From Alishewanella metallidurans (GTDB taxonomy: Bacteria; Pseudomonadota; Gammaproteobacteria; Enterobacterales; Alteromonadaceae), in the NCBI RefSeq assembly GCF_036983985.1, contig NZ_JALAHQ010000005.1, positions 62,001 through 126,000 on the forward strand: a stretch of DNA of 64,000 nucleotides, read 5' to 3'. The position numbers and the translations under genes were made by a program. The notes under the pieces were generated by a model, which was not told the DNA's origin, searched no databases, and saw nothing but the letters and a program-made list of their open reading frames with translations. Of the stretch, positions 17,140-27,025 are shown in pieces (the stretch's first letter is position 1; the number at the start of each line of letters is the position of its first letter).

Positions 17140-17706
17140 TTAGATCTTACCAACTAGGTCCAGAGATGGTGCTAATGTTGCTTCACCTGGAGTCCATTTA
17201 GCTGGGCACACTTCACCGTCGTGATTAGCAACATACTGAGCGGCTTGAACTTTACGGAACAGTTCAGCTGCGCTGCGGCCAATGCCTAGGTCATGAATTT
17301 CAGCAACTTTAATTTCGCCTTGCGGGTTAATTACGAAAGTACCACGCAGAGCTAAACCTTCTTCTTCAATCATTACACCGAAGTTACGTGTGATAGCGCC
17401 AGTTGGGTCGCCAATCATTGGGTAATTGATTTTTTTGATAGTGTCAGACGCGTCATGCCACGCTTTGTGAGTAAAGTGAGTATCAGTAGATACTGAGTAC
17501 ACTTCAACACCAATTTCTTGGAACTTAGGGTAGAAATCAGCTAAGTCGCCTAATTCTGTAGGGCATACAAACGTAAAGTCAGCTGGGTAAAATACCACAA
17601 CAGACCATTTACCGGCTAAATCCTGCTCAGAAACGGGTACGAATTTACCTTCGTGAAATGCAGTAGCTTTAAACGGCTTAATTTTAGTATTAATAATAGA
17701 AGACAT
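17140..17706 (-). CDS. ahpC: alkyl hydroperoxide reductase subunit C (peroxiredoxin)
   Basis: A 188-residue typical two-cysteine peroxiredoxin. The peroxidatic cysteine is in FTFVCPTEL near residue 47 and the resolving cysteine in DGEVCPAKW near 166. It reduces hydrogen peroxide and organic hydroperoxides and is recycled by AhpF. It has its own promoter upstream and a good AAGGAG site before the ATG. Codon use looks biased to common codons, as for an abundant protein. Confidence 0.96.
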   Translation of the reverse strand: MSSIINTKIKPFKATAFHEGKFVPVSEQDLAGKWSVVVFYPADFTFVCPTELGDLADFYPKFQEIGVEVYSVSTDTHFTHKAWHDASDTIKKINYPMIGDPTGAITRNFGVMIEEEGLALRGTFVINPQGEIKVAEIHDLGIGRSAAELFRKVQAAQYVANHDGEVCPAKWTPGEATLAPSLDLVGKI

Positions 17707-17754
17707 AGTCTTACTCCTTTAGGTTAGTTCACACATCATGTTTCGACAGGAGCT

Positions 17755-17782
17755 ATGTTACCGCGCCCATCTTAATTGTCAA
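17755..17782 (-). promoter_or_regulatory. probable ahpC promoter
   Basis: Read on the minus strand, TTGACA (17782-17777) and TAACAT (17760-17755) are 16 bases apart, about 50 bases before the ahpC ATG. AT-rich sequence lies upstream. OxyR control is expected from the family, but I could not identify a convincing OxyR site. Confidence 0.6.
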
Positions 17783-17905
17783 AACGAATAAAACAAATTG
17801 GTTTAATCGTTTTAATTGATAACAAACAAGTCTCAACATTGTTCAGCTGGCATTTGGTAGGCGTGTGCCACACTATCTACCGTTTTTAGCCTTTTGGAGC
17901 TTAAT

Positions 17906-18277
17906 ATGTCAGTAAAATATCTTGTACCGCTTTGCTTATTAACTGTACTTACTGCTTGTCAGCAGGCCGAAGTGCCACAAGGGCAGTATCAGCAATTAAC
18001 TGCCGAAAACAACGAAAAACCTTTTACTCTGCAGCTAGAAGAAAGTCGGTTATCTGGCTTTACTGGCTGTAACAATGCTATGGGTGATTACACTATTGAT
18101 AAGGGCGAGTTAGTGGTTTCTCAACTGGCTAGCACCATGATGGCTTGTGAGCCAGCAGCAATGCAGCGTGAACAACAGTTTAGCCAGTTTTTACAAAATC
18201 GGCCTAAAGTAACCATAGATGGCAAAATACTGACCTTAAGCAAAGATGATACGGTGTATCAGTTTAGCGCACGTTAA
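17906..18277 (+). CDS. META-domain lipoprotein
   Basis: A 123-residue protein. The signal peptide ends in a lipobox LTAC (cysteine about residue 18), so it is a lipoprotein. The mature part has the META/HslJ features: FTLQLEESRLSGFTGCNNAMGDY, then an MACEPAAMQREQQF segment. I chose the ATG at 17906 because GGAG (17896-17899) precedes it; an upstream TTG would place that site inside the gene. HslJ-like proteins are linked to envelope stress and novobiocin tolerance; the role here is unknown. Confidence 0.8.
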   Translation: MSVKYLVPLCLLTVLTACQQAEVPQGQYQQLTAENNEKPFTLQLEESRLSGFTGCNNAMGDYTIDKGELVVSQLASTMMACEPAAMQREQQFSQFLQNRPKVTIDGKILTLSKDDTVYQFSAR

Positions 18278-18294
18278 TTTAGTTAGGCAGCAGC

Positions 18295-19056
18295 TTATTC
18301 TGTTATGGCCGGCGGGTGCATGTATTTTTCTTTTAGCCGTTTATATTGCTCGCCGGCTTTTATCTCTTCAAGCGCCAGTTGCAGCTTTTTTACTACAGCA
18401 TCTGGTACGGCGGGGTTTAGCGCTAAATAGTTTGCATCTATTCCGGATAGATCTAGCACGGGTTCGACCGCGTTAACGTTAACATCGTGGCCGGCAAACC
18501 AAATGGGCAAAATTAATTCAGAGGCAATAAGTAGGTCTACTTTACTTTGCAAAAACAGCTTTACTGCGCTGGCTTTAGCCGCAAGTCTTAATAAATTCTC
18601 GCTATAAGAAAAACCCTGGTCCAGCAAGTATTGTTCGTATATATCACCACTTGCAACGCCTACGACGAATTGTTTTGCCTCTTCTAAAGTGTGTGGATTA
18701 ACTTCGGGCCGGCTTTTTAAGCGATACATATTGGCCGTTGAGTGAGCTAATGGCCCAACCCATTTAAATGAACGCTCGCGGTGTATATTTCGCGAGGTGG
18801 AAAATAACCCACCCTGTGAGTTTTTGCTGGCATTTTCATAGGCGCGTAGCCAAGGGTAAAGCTCGAAGTTACACACTAGCTCGGCCTTTTTACACGCTAA
18901 GCTCAACAGTTCTGTGTTTAGGCCTGTTACACCGGTATTGTCGGCATAATTATAGGGCGGAAAATGTTCGGTATAAAAAGTAAGGGGTTCGTCTGCTAGA
19001 GTAGCAAAGGGTGATGCAATGACTAACATTGATAATGCCGCTAGAATAGTTTTCAT
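18295..19056 (-). CDS. periplasmic solute-binding protein, family 3
   Basis: A 253-residue protein with a signal peptide (to about residue 21). The body fits an extracellular solute-binding protein family 3 fold: FYTEHFPPYNYADNTGVTGLNTELL early on and a VGVASGDIYEQYL second-lobe motif. Stand-alone proteins of this kind are common in Alteromonadales and have no ABC permease beside them, as here. I chose the ATG at 19056 because AAGGGTG precedes it; nine residues upstream there is another ATG. The ligand is unknown. Confidence 0.75.
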   Translation of the reverse strand: MKTILAALSMLVIASPFATLADEPLTFYTEHFPPYNYADNTGVTGLNTELLSLACKKAELVCNFELYPWLRAYENASKNSQGGLFSTSRNIHRERSFKWVGPLAHSTANMYRLKSRPEVNPHTLEEAKQFVVGVASGDIYEQYLLDQGFSYSENLLRLAAKASAVKLFLQSKVDLLIASELILPIWFAGHDVNVNAVEPVLDLSGIDANYLALNPAVPDAVVKKLQLALEEIKAGEQYKRLKEKYMHPPAITE

Positions 19057-19100
19057 TGCACCCTTCGTGATCGTTTTTGCCAAGTTAATATGGCTTTACT

Positions 19101-19877
19101 TCAAATGCCATCACCGTCTATATGTAAGCCGCACTCGCGACCAAAACCATTAAAGCGTGTATCTTCTTCACTCATGCCCAACTCTAATTTTCGCGTGGAA
19201 TGGGTATCACCCACTGAAACATAGCCTTGTTCCCATAGCGGATGATAACTTAAGCCATGCTGTTTTAGGTAATAAAATATATCCTTGTTGCTCCAGTCAA
19301 TAATTGGCTGAACTTTTACTACGCCACGGCTTATTTCAATGATCATTTTATCGCTACGGCTACCACTTTGGCTGCGACGCAAGCCGGTATACCAACAGCC
19401 AACCTGCAATTCGTCTAACGCACGCTGCATGGGTTCTACTTTGTTAATCTGGTTATAACGTTTAAGACCTTCAGGGGTTTGCCATAACCGGCCATAATGC
19501 GCCTCTTGCCATGCCGGCGTTAGCTTGGCGCGGTATACCTTTAAATTTAGCTTTAATTGTGCGGTTAATTGCTCAATAAACTGATAGGTTTCCGCAAAAA
19601 GATAGCCGGTATCGGCTAGTACTACTGGAATATTAGGCTGCTGTTGGGTAACTAAATGCAGCATTACCGCAGCCTGGATACCAAAACTTGAACTAAGCAT
19701 TGGCTTTTGCGGCAAGTTATCTAACGCCCAACGTACCCGCTGAGCTGCCGTTAGTGGCGCAAGCAGCTGGTTAGCTTGTTCTAACCATTGCTGTTGTATG
19801 TCGGCGTCTTGCGCCAAGATAGTACGAAATTTACTGTTATTCACCAGATTTATGGCCTGTTTAGCTGTGAAAGTCAT
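19101..19877 (-). CDS. cysH: phosphoadenosine phosphosulfate reductase CysH
   Basis: A 258-residue PAPS reductase. The PP-loop-like SSFGIQAAVMLHL is near residue 65, GCWYTGLRRSQSGSR follows near 150, and the C-terminal ECGLH holds the catalytic cysteine. The extra cysteine pairs of APS reductases are absent, which matches use of PAPS and the presence of cysC. It reduces PAPS to sulfite with thioredoxin. Its start overlaps the end of cysI by 17 bases. Confidence 0.93.
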   Translation of the reverse strand: MTFTAKQAINLVNNSKFRTILAQDADIQQQWLEQANQLLAPLTAAQRVRWALDNLPQKPMLSSSFGIQAAVMLHLVTQQQPNIPVVLADTGYLFAETYQFIEQLTAQLKLNLKVYRAKLTPAWQEAHYGRLWQTPEGLKRYNQINKVEPMQRALDELQVGCWYTGLRRSQSGSRSDKMIIEISRGVVKVQPIIDWSNKDIFYYLKQHGLSYHPLWEQGYVSVGDTHSTRKLELGMSEEDTRFNGFGRECGLHIDGDGI

Positions 19878-21582
19878 CTTTGGGCACCACTACCGGCGTA
19901 ACTACGCCAGCCCTTATCACAAAGTCACCAAAGCCTTCGTTACTGTTGCTGCGCTCAGTGGCCCAGAGGCCGATAAGGCGGTCTAGCGTACTCAGAATAT
20001 CGGTTTCAGCCACGTTATCCAAGAATAAACGTGGAATACGAGTGCCCTCGCGGTTGCCGCCTAAATAAAGATTATATTTGCCTGGCGCGCGGCCCACTAA
20101 CGCCACTTCGGCCAGCATAGTTCGGCCACAGCTATTGGGGCAGCCGGTAACGCGCAATATAATATGCTCATCAGCAATATTATGCTTAATGAGCAAGGCT
20201 TCAACTTTAGTTACTAAATCCGGTAAATAACGCTCGGCTTCCGCCATTGCCAATGGGCAGGTGGGCAAAGCAACACATGCCATTGAGTTTTTACGCAGTT
20301 TACTATGGCTATCGTCAATTAAACCGTGGGCACGGGCAATGGTGTCAATTTCTGCTTTTTGGCTTGGTACTACTCCGGCAATAATCAGGTTTTGGTTTGC
20401 GGTTATGCGAAAGTCACCTTGATGAATTGCAGCAATTTTTGCTAAGCCAGTTTTTAACGGTTTGTCAGGGAAGTCTAACACTCGGCCATTTTCAATAAAC
20501 AAGGTTAAATGTTGTTTGCCATCAATGCCGTCTACCCAACCAATGCGATCACCTCGGCTGGTAAAGCGATAAGGCTTAATTGGCGCAAAGCTAAGGTTAG
20601 TGCGCGCTTCTACTTCAGCACGAAATACGTCAAGACCAATGCGATCTATAGTGTACTTAGTTTTTGCATTTTTACGGTTTGAGCGATTACCGTAGTCACG
20701 CTGCACAGTAACTACATGTTCTGCCACTTTTAAGGTGTGCTCTAGCGGTATATAACCTAACTCGTCGGCTAGACGTGGGTAGGTAGCGTTATCGCCCCAA
20801 GTCATGGCTAAACCTCCGCCAACGAGTACATTAAAGCCAATTAATTGGCCATGCTCGGCCACCGCAACAAAGCTTAAATCATTAGCGTGTAGATCAATGT
20901 CGTTATTCGGCGGTATTACCACCGCGGTTTTAAACTTACGCGGTAAATAGGTATCACCTAAAACAGGTTCTATGTCGGTCGTTTCTATTTTTTCTTCATC
21001 TAGCCAAATTTCGGCGTAGGCACGTGTTTTGGGCAGTAAATGCTCACTAATTTTTGCTGCCCACTCATACGCCTGCTGGTGCAATTCTGACTCTACAGGA
21101 TTGGGCGTACAAAGCACGTTGCGGTTAACATCACCCGCGGTAGCAATGCTATCAATGCCGATACTGTGTAAAAACTGGTGCGTGGGTTTAATGTTAGGTT
21201 TTAGTACGCCATGCAGTTGAAAGGTTTGCCGCGTAGTTAAGCGCACGCTGCCATATAACGTATTGGCTGTAGCAAATTTTTCCAGTGCCAGCCACTGCTT
21301 AGTGGTAATAATGCCGCCGGGTAAACGTGCGCGCAGCATTACGTTATGCAGTGGTTCCAGCTTTTGCGCGGTACGCTCCACACGAATATCACGATCGTCT
21401 TGCTGATACATACCGTGAAAGCGGATCAGCATAAAGTTGTCGCCAACAAAACCGCCGGTAACGGGGTTGGTTAAGTCATCGCTAATGGTGCCTCGTAAAT
21501 GTTGGCTGTTAGCTTTTAATTGCTCGTTACCCGACAATGCACCCGGTGCCACTAAATCAGGATTAATGGGATATTGGCTCAT
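19861..21582 (-). CDS. cysI: sulfite reductase hemoprotein subunit CysI
   Basis: A 573-residue siroheme/4Fe-4S protein. The four cluster ligands are in CVALPTCPLAMAEAER (near residue 433) and TGCPNSCGR (near 477). Two ferredoxin-like sulfite/nitrite reductase half-domains precede them, including NVLCTPNP near 155. It reduces sulfite to sulfide by six electrons delivered through CysJ. It overlaps cysJ by one base. Confidence 0.95.
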   Translation of the reverse strand: MSQYPINPDLVAPGALSGNEQLKANSQHLRGTISDDLTNPVTGGFVGDNFMLIRFHGMYQQDDRDIRVERTAQKLEPLHNVMLRARLPGGIITTKQWLALEKFATANTLYGSVRLTTRQTFQLHGVLKPNIKPTHQFLHSIGIDSIATAGDVNRNVLCTPNPVESELHQQAYEWAAKISEHLLPKTRAYAEIWLDEEKIETTDIEPVLGDTYLPRKFKTAVVIPPNNDIDLHANDLSFVAVAEHGQLIGFNVLVGGGLAMTWGDNATYPRLADELGYIPLEHTLKVAEHVVTVQRDYGNRSNRKNAKTKYTIDRIGLDVFRAEVEARTNLSFAPIKPYRFTSRGDRIGWVDGIDGKQHLTLFIENGRVLDFPDKPLKTGLAKIAAIHQGDFRITANQNLIIAGVVPSQKAEIDTIARAHGLIDDSHSKLRKNSMACVALPTCPLAMAEAERYLPDLVTKVEALLIKHNIADEHIILRVTGCPNSCGRTMLAEVALVGRAPGKYNLYLGGNREGTRIPRLFLDNVAETDILSTLDRLIGLWATERSNSNEGFGDFVIRAGVVTPVVVPKDDFHS

Positions 21583-23387
21583 TAGTAAATGTCCTTTTGA
21601 TAACGTTTTTCTATACGCAGCTGCTCTAAATACTGCTCTGCTTGTTCTGCTGTTTTACTACCAACCTGCTGAATTATGGTTAGCAGCGTTTGTTGCACAT
21701 CTTTTGCCATCCGGTTGGCGTCGCCGCAAATATACAAATGCGCACCTTGCTCTAGCCATTGCCAAATCTCGCGGCTGTTCTGGTATAGCTTATCTTGCAC
21801 ATAGATTTTTTCTGCCTGATCACGGCTAAATGCCAGGTCTAGCTTGGTTAATAGGCCACTTTTTAAGTAATTTTGTAGTTCTAGTTGGTATAAAAAATCT
21901 TGGGTAAAATGTGGGTTACCAAAGAACAGCCAATTTTTGCCGCTGGCAGCGCGAGCTTCCCGTTCTTGTAAAAATGCACGAAATGGCGCAATACCCGTAC
22001 CGGGGCCAATCATAATAATGGCGGTATCGTCATTCTCAGGTAAGCGAAAATTATTATTCTGCTCAATAAAAACTTTTACTTTGTCGCCCTCGGCTAAACG
22101 CTCTGCTAGAAAACCAGAAGCACCGCCTAAATGCGTGTTACCAAAAGCGTTATAACGCACCACACCCACAGTTAAATGCACTTCATCAGCTACTTCAGCC
22201 TGTGATGAAGCAATAGAATAGAGGCGGGGTTGTTGCTTACGTAGTGCGTTGACTAGCTGTTGAGCACTGATCAGTGCCGGGTGCTCGCGTACAATATCAA
22301 GGATTTGTCGCTCGTTAATGTAGGCGCGTAGCGCGGCTTTATCGCTAGCCAATGCGCTTAATGCTAGATTATTGCTGGCGCGAGCATACTTTTCGACAAA
22401 GGCGGGATAAGACTGCGTAAGCTCTAATTGCTCGGTTAATGCCTGTTGTACCGTTAGGCTAACACTGCCTAAGTTTACGGGTGTGTCCGGCGAAATAGCC
22501 GTTAACAGCAGTAGCTCACGCACTAATTGCGGCTCGTTTAAAAAGTACAAACCCAGTGCATCACCTGGCTGATAACTTAAGCCTGAATTGCCCAGTGAAA
22601 TTTCAATATGACGCACATCTTTAGTGGATTGGCGGCCAGTAATTTTTTGTAGTGTATATAGCTCGGCAGCATAAGGCTTTTGCTTACTGTACTGGCTAGC
22701 AACGCCGGTGGTATCAGTACCCGGCCAAGCAATAACTTGTGCCGATGGTGTGGTGTTAGCAGTAAGTTCTGGTTCAAGTATAGTAACCACAGCTGCGCCC
22801 CAGTGGTCGGCTTCCACTTGATAATCAACGTCTAAATCGGCACGGCTTTGTACTGAAGTAGCACCAAGCTCAGTGAGCCGCTGATCAAAGTCTTGGGCAG
22901 TTTTACAAAAAAACTCATAGCTAGTGTCGCCTAAGCCTAATACTGCATATTTTAATCCCGCCAGCTGAGGCACTTTTTTGCTAAATAAAAAGTTATAGAA
23001 GCCCTGCGCACTTTCTGGCGGCTCGCCCTCACCATAGGTTGAGGTAACAATGATTAAATACTGTTCATGTTTTAATTGGCTAGTTTTGTAATCTGCCATA
23101 TCCAGTACTTTAGCGTTAATACCCTTGGCTTTTGCCTTTACGGCTAGGGCCTCGGCAAGATGGCGAGCATTACCCGTTTGTGAACCAAATAAAATGGTTA
23201 AGCTGGCGCTAGCGGTAACTGCCGCGGGCGAAATGACACGTTGCCCTGCAAGTTGGGCACCCGCAGCCAGGTAGCCACTAACCCAAGCTTGTTGTATCGG
23301 GTTTAACTGGCTTACTACATTTTGCAGTTGGCTGATCTGTTGTTCAGACAGCGGGCTGGCTTGTGCAACCAATGACGATAAAAGCAT
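21582..23387 (-). CDS. cysJ: sulfite reductase flavoprotein subunit CysJ
   Basis: A 601-residue diflavin reductase. A flavodoxin domain with LFGSQTGNARHLAEALA (about residue 68) binds FMN. A ferredoxin-reductase-type part follows with the RLYSIASS FAD motif near 390 and GPGTGIAPFRAFLQER in the NADPH region, ending in YQKDIY as in other CysJ proteins. It feeds NADPH electrons to CysI. It is the first gene of the cysJIH transcript. Confidence 0.95.
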   Translation of the reverse strand: MLLSSLVAQASPLSEQQISQLQNVVSQLNPIQQAWVSGYLAAGAQLAGQRVISPAAVTASASLTILFGSQTGNARHLAEALAVKAKAKGINAKVLDMADYKTSQLKHEQYLIIVTSTYGEGEPPESAQGFYNFLFSKKVPQLAGLKYAVLGLGDTSYEFFCKTAQDFDQRLTELGATSVQSRADLDVDYQVEADHWGAAVVTILEPELTANTTPSAQVIAWPGTDTTGVASQYSKQKPYAAELYTLQKITGRQSTKDVRHIEISLGNSGLSYQPGDALGLYFLNEPQLVRELLLLTAISPDTPVNLGSVSLTVQQALTEQLELTQSYPAFVEKYARASNNLALSALASDKAALRAYINERQILDIVREHPALISAQQLVNALRKQQPRLYSIASSQAEVADEVHLTVGVVRYNAFGNTHLGGASGFLAERLAEGDKVKVFIEQNNNFRLPENDDTAIIMIGPGTGIAPFRAFLQEREARAASGKNWLFFGNPHFTQDFLYQLELQNYLKSGLLTKLDLAFSRDQAEKIYVQDKLYQNSREIWQWLEQGAHLYICGDANRMAKDVQQTLLTIIQQVGSKTAEQAEQYLEQLRIEKRYQKDIY

Positions 23388-23684
23388 AAAACACCCTGTG
23401 TTGTTATTCTTTTATCACTTTAGCCGTCTATACGTTTAAATGTACAAGAATGGATAACTCTTCTATATTCCAAAAAGTAATTAAAAAGTGCTTTAATCTA
23501 GTTTCGAAAATGGCAGTGGCTTGTAATAAATCAACTAAAAAGTGGTCAAAAAGCCCATGGTAGAGCAATACTTATTAACGGATTTTTACTTTAGTTAATA
23601 TATATCAGTAAGTTAAGTTTTGGCATTAAGCTTGTAATACTAAGGTTGTAGTTAACTATAATTAATAGCTTAAAGGGCAGCCAA

Positions 23685-24497
23685 ATGAAAACTTTACTAA
23701 TCGCGATGGGTTTTGCATTAACAAGTATTAGCAATGCAGTAATAGCAGGCGAAGACAACAGCTGTAATATCAATTTTGATAAAGACATTACCATGAGCAA
23801 TGAGCTGGTTAGTGTAAATGAAGCCGGCACTGAGCTGTGGCGTATTAACACGCAAGGTCAGTTGTGGATAAAAGATCATGCGGTAAATACCGATGCTTCA
23901 ACCCAGCAATTGTTGTTTGATTATCAAGCCGGTATTCGTAGCCAAACGCTAGAAACCGTTGAGCTGGTTGAAGATGCACTAATACTGGCAGCCGATGCCG
24001 TTAGTAGTGTTTTTGCTGAGTTAACTGGGAATACCATTAATAGCAACCCTGCACTGCAAACTGCGTTAGAGAAGGTTAAAACTAGCACGGCAAATATCGT
24101 GGTACGCAGTGGTGAAACCATCAATATTTATGGCAGTCGTTTTAGCCATATAGACGATGCTTTTGGCAAAGAATTTGAACAAGCGATTGAAGAAGCAGTG
24201 ACAAATTCGATGGGCAGCATTTTTATGATGGTGGGTAAAGCCATGATGAGCGGTGAGGGTAACTTTGAGCAACGCATGGAAGCCTTCGGCGAACGTATGG
24301 AACGCTTTGGTGAGGATTTAGAAGCTCGCCTAGATATTAAGAGTAATCTGTTAGAGCAACGGGGTAATAGTATCTGCGCTAACTTACAGCAGCTAGATGC
24401 TATTGAAACCCAAGTTCAGCGCGCTATTCCACAAATGCAGCAATATGACGTCATTGATGTAACTAGTGATAAAAATACCGCGTATTTATTTAATTAA
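23685..24497 (+). CDS. DUF2884 (YggN-family) exported protein
   Basis: A 270-residue protein with a signal peptide (to about residue 21, VIAG). The body matches the YggN/DUF2884 pattern: NINFDKDITMSNE at the mature N-terminus, a long helical middle, and an MEAFGERMERFGEDLEARL segment near residue 205-225. The function of this family is not known to me. It stands alone, divergent from cysJ. The 297-base gap 23388-23684 contains AT-rich promoter-like sequence and no gene I can support. Confidence 0.75.
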   Translation: MKTLLIAMGFALTSISNAVIAGEDNSCNINFDKDITMSNELVSVNEAGTELWRINTQGQLWIKDHAVNTDASTQQLLFDYQAGIRSQTLETVELVEDALILAADAVSSVFAELTGNTINSNPALQTALEKVKTSTANIVVRSGETINIYGSRFSHIDDAFGKEFEQAIEEAVTNSMGSIFMMVGKAMMSGEGNFEQRMEAFGERMERFGEDLEARLDIKSNLLEQRGNSICANLQQLDAIETQVQRAIPQMQQYDVIDVTSDKNTAYLFN

Positions 24498-24532
24498 CTC
24501 TTATGTAATGTGTCCTCCAGCCACAACCTTAG

Positions 24533-24565
24533 CGCGCTGCTCTATCCCGACAGCGCGTCTTTTTT
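24533..24565 (+). terminator. rho-independent terminator after the DUF2884 gene
   Basis: The stem CGCGCTG/CAGCGCG with an 11-base loop is followed by TCTTTTTT on the plus strand. Confidence 0.75.
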
Positions 24566-24595
24566 ACTGGCTAATTTGCTCACCGCACCACCTTG

Positions 24596-27025
24596 CTAAA
24601 GTGGTTGCGTAACTGGCTGCCAGCTTTGCTGCCGCCATTGTTGCACTCTGCCGTCATGGCTCAGTTGATACAGGAACAACCACTGATTATCTACCAGCGC
24701 GGCAACATCGGTTGAGCTATTAATTACGCGGGTTATCGCATCAGCTGGCGCGGCAATAACCACGCTTAGCCTTACTGGCTGATGCATTAACTTACTGCCA
24801 TCATGTACCGACTGCCACGCAAGCCCGGTGCGTAAATCACCGCCGTTACCTTCGAACACGCCTATATGCCCTGCCACTACATTATGCAGTAATTTATTAC
24901 CGCTACCATATTTGTCTGGCGCAACCACCGAGGCGTAGTACTGCAGGTTAATCCAGTTTGTTACCACCATGGGTGCAGTCATAATGGTATATAACAGGCT
25001 AAAATCATGATCTTTATCGCTATCATAGTCATGTAAAAATACGCGGCTTTTTAAATCTAGCTGTTTGGTAAGTTGGCGCGGTGCGACAATAAAAGCGGCA
25101 TTGTTGGCCAAACCCCATTCTGGGCGCAGTTGAGACCAATCGCTGCTGCGTTGTTTAAAAAAGCGCGATAGGGCGCGGTCGGTTTGTGGCGCCTGATTAA
25201 ATTGTGCACCTCGCTGTTGTCGAGCCTGCGCGCTTGCTGTCGCTAGCCAGTGGTGCCACGGTGCTTGTTCTGGCGCTTGGTATACTTGCAGCTCATCAGT
25301 GGTGGTGTGGTGCAGAGCAGCATAAAACTGCGTATCTGCTGGAATTGCTATACCGTGACTAGCACCAAGCTGCTGCCTGATGGCGCTGTCGTTGAGCATT
25401 TGCGCCAGCACTTTAGCATTAACTTCGCCACTCTGACCGCCGCAGGCGCCACAATCTAATGCGGCGGCATGTGCGTTATTACAGCTACTGCTGCTATGGC
25501 CAAACAACATGACAGACGGAGCGAGATCTGTAGTTAAGCCCATGGCGTTGAGTATGCTTGCCGCTAACTGAGCTTGCTCGGCGATTGAAACGGGGTGTTG
25601 CGCGTTGAGTAGCTGCCACCGGTTATTATCAATCAGCTGATTTAGTGCATGTGGTGCTGGCGTGCGAAAGAATGCCCGTTTAACTAGGCTAACGAGTTTA
25701 GTAGGGCCGGCAGCTTCTACCATCCCTAAACTGGACGAGGCGAGATCAAAGCTTTGTTTCCAGCCAAGTGTGGCTTGGCGTGATAAGGGCGCGTTATCTG
25801 GCTTAATTTGTATTACAGTTAGCCTTGGTGCAATCAACCCTGGTAACTGCGGCCGTGGTTGTTGATTATCAGTTGCCTTATACGCAATGGGTAAACCAAA
25901 AAAGCCAGCAAAGCCTAGTGTCTGAATAGCGGGATCTTGTTGCTCAAGTGCTCGTCGCACCGGTTCTGAACGCACATCGATGCAAAACGCGGCCTGCATT
26001 ACAGGACGCGTTGCTGGGGCAGTACTAAGGTTTTGCTGTTGTTGCTGTAACTGCAACAACAGCGGTTGTTGTACACTGATTTCTAAGGCGCGTTGCCACA
26101 CTTGGCGCAAACACTGCACTGCTTGGGTATGTTGTAACAGGCTTGCATACTGTTTGCCTTGTCGCTGCAGTGCAGGTAACACCTCGTCGTGTTTGCTGTT
26201 ATGTTGCACACTGTGTAGCCATAGCACCCGGTCCCAGCCCAGTAACATAAATAACAGCTGACACACGGCTGCATGACCTGTATTGCCTTGTAGTTGTTGC
26301 TGCCAGTCGAGAAAAGCTTGCCAGCCGGCCCAGCCTGACATGCCCTGTAGTAGTGTTTCAACATAGGCTTGCTGACTTTGTTCATCTGCCCCCCAGCTAC
26401 TCAGCCAAGGGTGTATTTGCTCAAGTAACAACAAGGGGTCATCAGGTAGCGCGGCAAATAAGTCATTAAGATTAGTGCCAGTGAGTACCTGTAGCCCCTT
26501 ATCCTGACGCACTACGCTAAGCCAGCTTTGATAAGCATGGTTTTTACTATCGGCTTTAACACTAAAGCGTTCAGGGTATTGATGGTATAACGCCAAAAAC
26601 TGGCTGAGTTGTTGCACAATAAGCGGCTGCCACGGCAATTTATCCGGCTGTTGTATCTGGCTGGATAACAACTCACTTAAACGCTGCCATTGGTTTGTTT
26701 CCGAGGGCCTTGATAATGCGCTGCTCGCCTCAGCCACGCTGATTGTCAGTTGGGCTTCATCTAACGCTTGGCGTAAATGTGTGGGCATTATTTGTCGGTT
26801 TAACTGTGCTAAATACCAATCGGCGTTCATCAAGCAGTCGGTGCCGGCCAGCAGTTTTTGCTCTGCACATATTACCGCAAAGGGGCGCTGGCGCTTTTGC
26901 CACCAAGGGTTAACGGCAATCATCTGATCAAGCGGCCATTGCGGTGCAATTTGGCTGGCGGCGTTAATAATTAGGTTGCAAAGCTTGTTGTCAGATCTTG
27001 CTACGCTGTGGGTTATCGCACTCAT
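24596..27025 (-). CDS. dabA: DabA-type inorganic carbon transport subunit (DUF2309/UPF0753)
   Basis: A 809-residue protein of the DUF2309 family. The beta-carbonic-anhydrase-like zinc and active-site residues are visible: FCIDVRSEP (about residues 347-354), a GHSSSSCNNAHAAALDCGACGG segment with the histidine near 509, and a cysteine about 15 residues later. DabA is a cytoplasmic carbonic-anhydrase-like partner of the membrane protein DabB; together they accumulate bicarbonate using the membrane ion gradient. I chose the ATG at 27025, which is preceded by CAGGAGG and overlaps the dabB stop by 4 bases. The protein is rich in glutamine. Confidence 0.9.
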   Translation of the reverse strand: MSAITHSVARSDNKLCNLIINAASQIAPQWPLDQMIAVNPWWQKRQRPFAVICAEQKLLAGTDCLMNADWYLAQLNRQIMPTHLRQALDEAQLTISVAEASSALSRPSETNQWQRLSELLSSQIQQPDKLPWQPLIVQQLSQFLALYHQYPERFSVKADSKNHAYQSWLSVVRQDKGLQVLTGTNLNDLFAALPDDPLLLLEQIHPWLSSWGADEQSQQAYVETLLQGMSGWAGWQAFLDWQQQLQGNTGHAAVCQLLFMLLGWDRVLWLHSVQHNSKHDEVLPALQRQGKQYASLLQHTQAVQCLRQVWQRALEISVQQPLLLQLQQQQQNLSTAPATRPVMQAAFCIDVRSEPVRRALEQQDPAIQTLGFAGFFGLPIAYKATDNQQPRPQLPGLIAPRLTVIQIKPDNAPLSRQATLGWKQSFDLASSSLGMVEAAGPTKLVSLVKRAFFRTPAPHALNQLIDNNRWQLLNAQHPVSIAEQAQLAASILNAMGLTTDLAPSVMLFGHSSSSCNNAHAAALDCGACGGQSGEVNAKVLAQMLNDSAIRQQLGASHGIAIPADTQFYAALHHTTTDELQVYQAPEQAPWHHWLATASAQARQQRGAQFNQAPQTDRALSRFFKQRSSDWSQLRPEWGLANNAAFIVAPRQLTKQLDLKSRVFLHDYDSDKDHDFSLLYTIMTAPMVVTNWINLQYYASVVAPDKYGSGNKLLHNVVAGHIGVFEGNGGDLRTGLAWQSVHDGSKLMHQPVRLSVVIAAPADAITRVINSSTDVAALVDNQWLFLYQLSHDGRVQQWRQQSWQPVTQPL

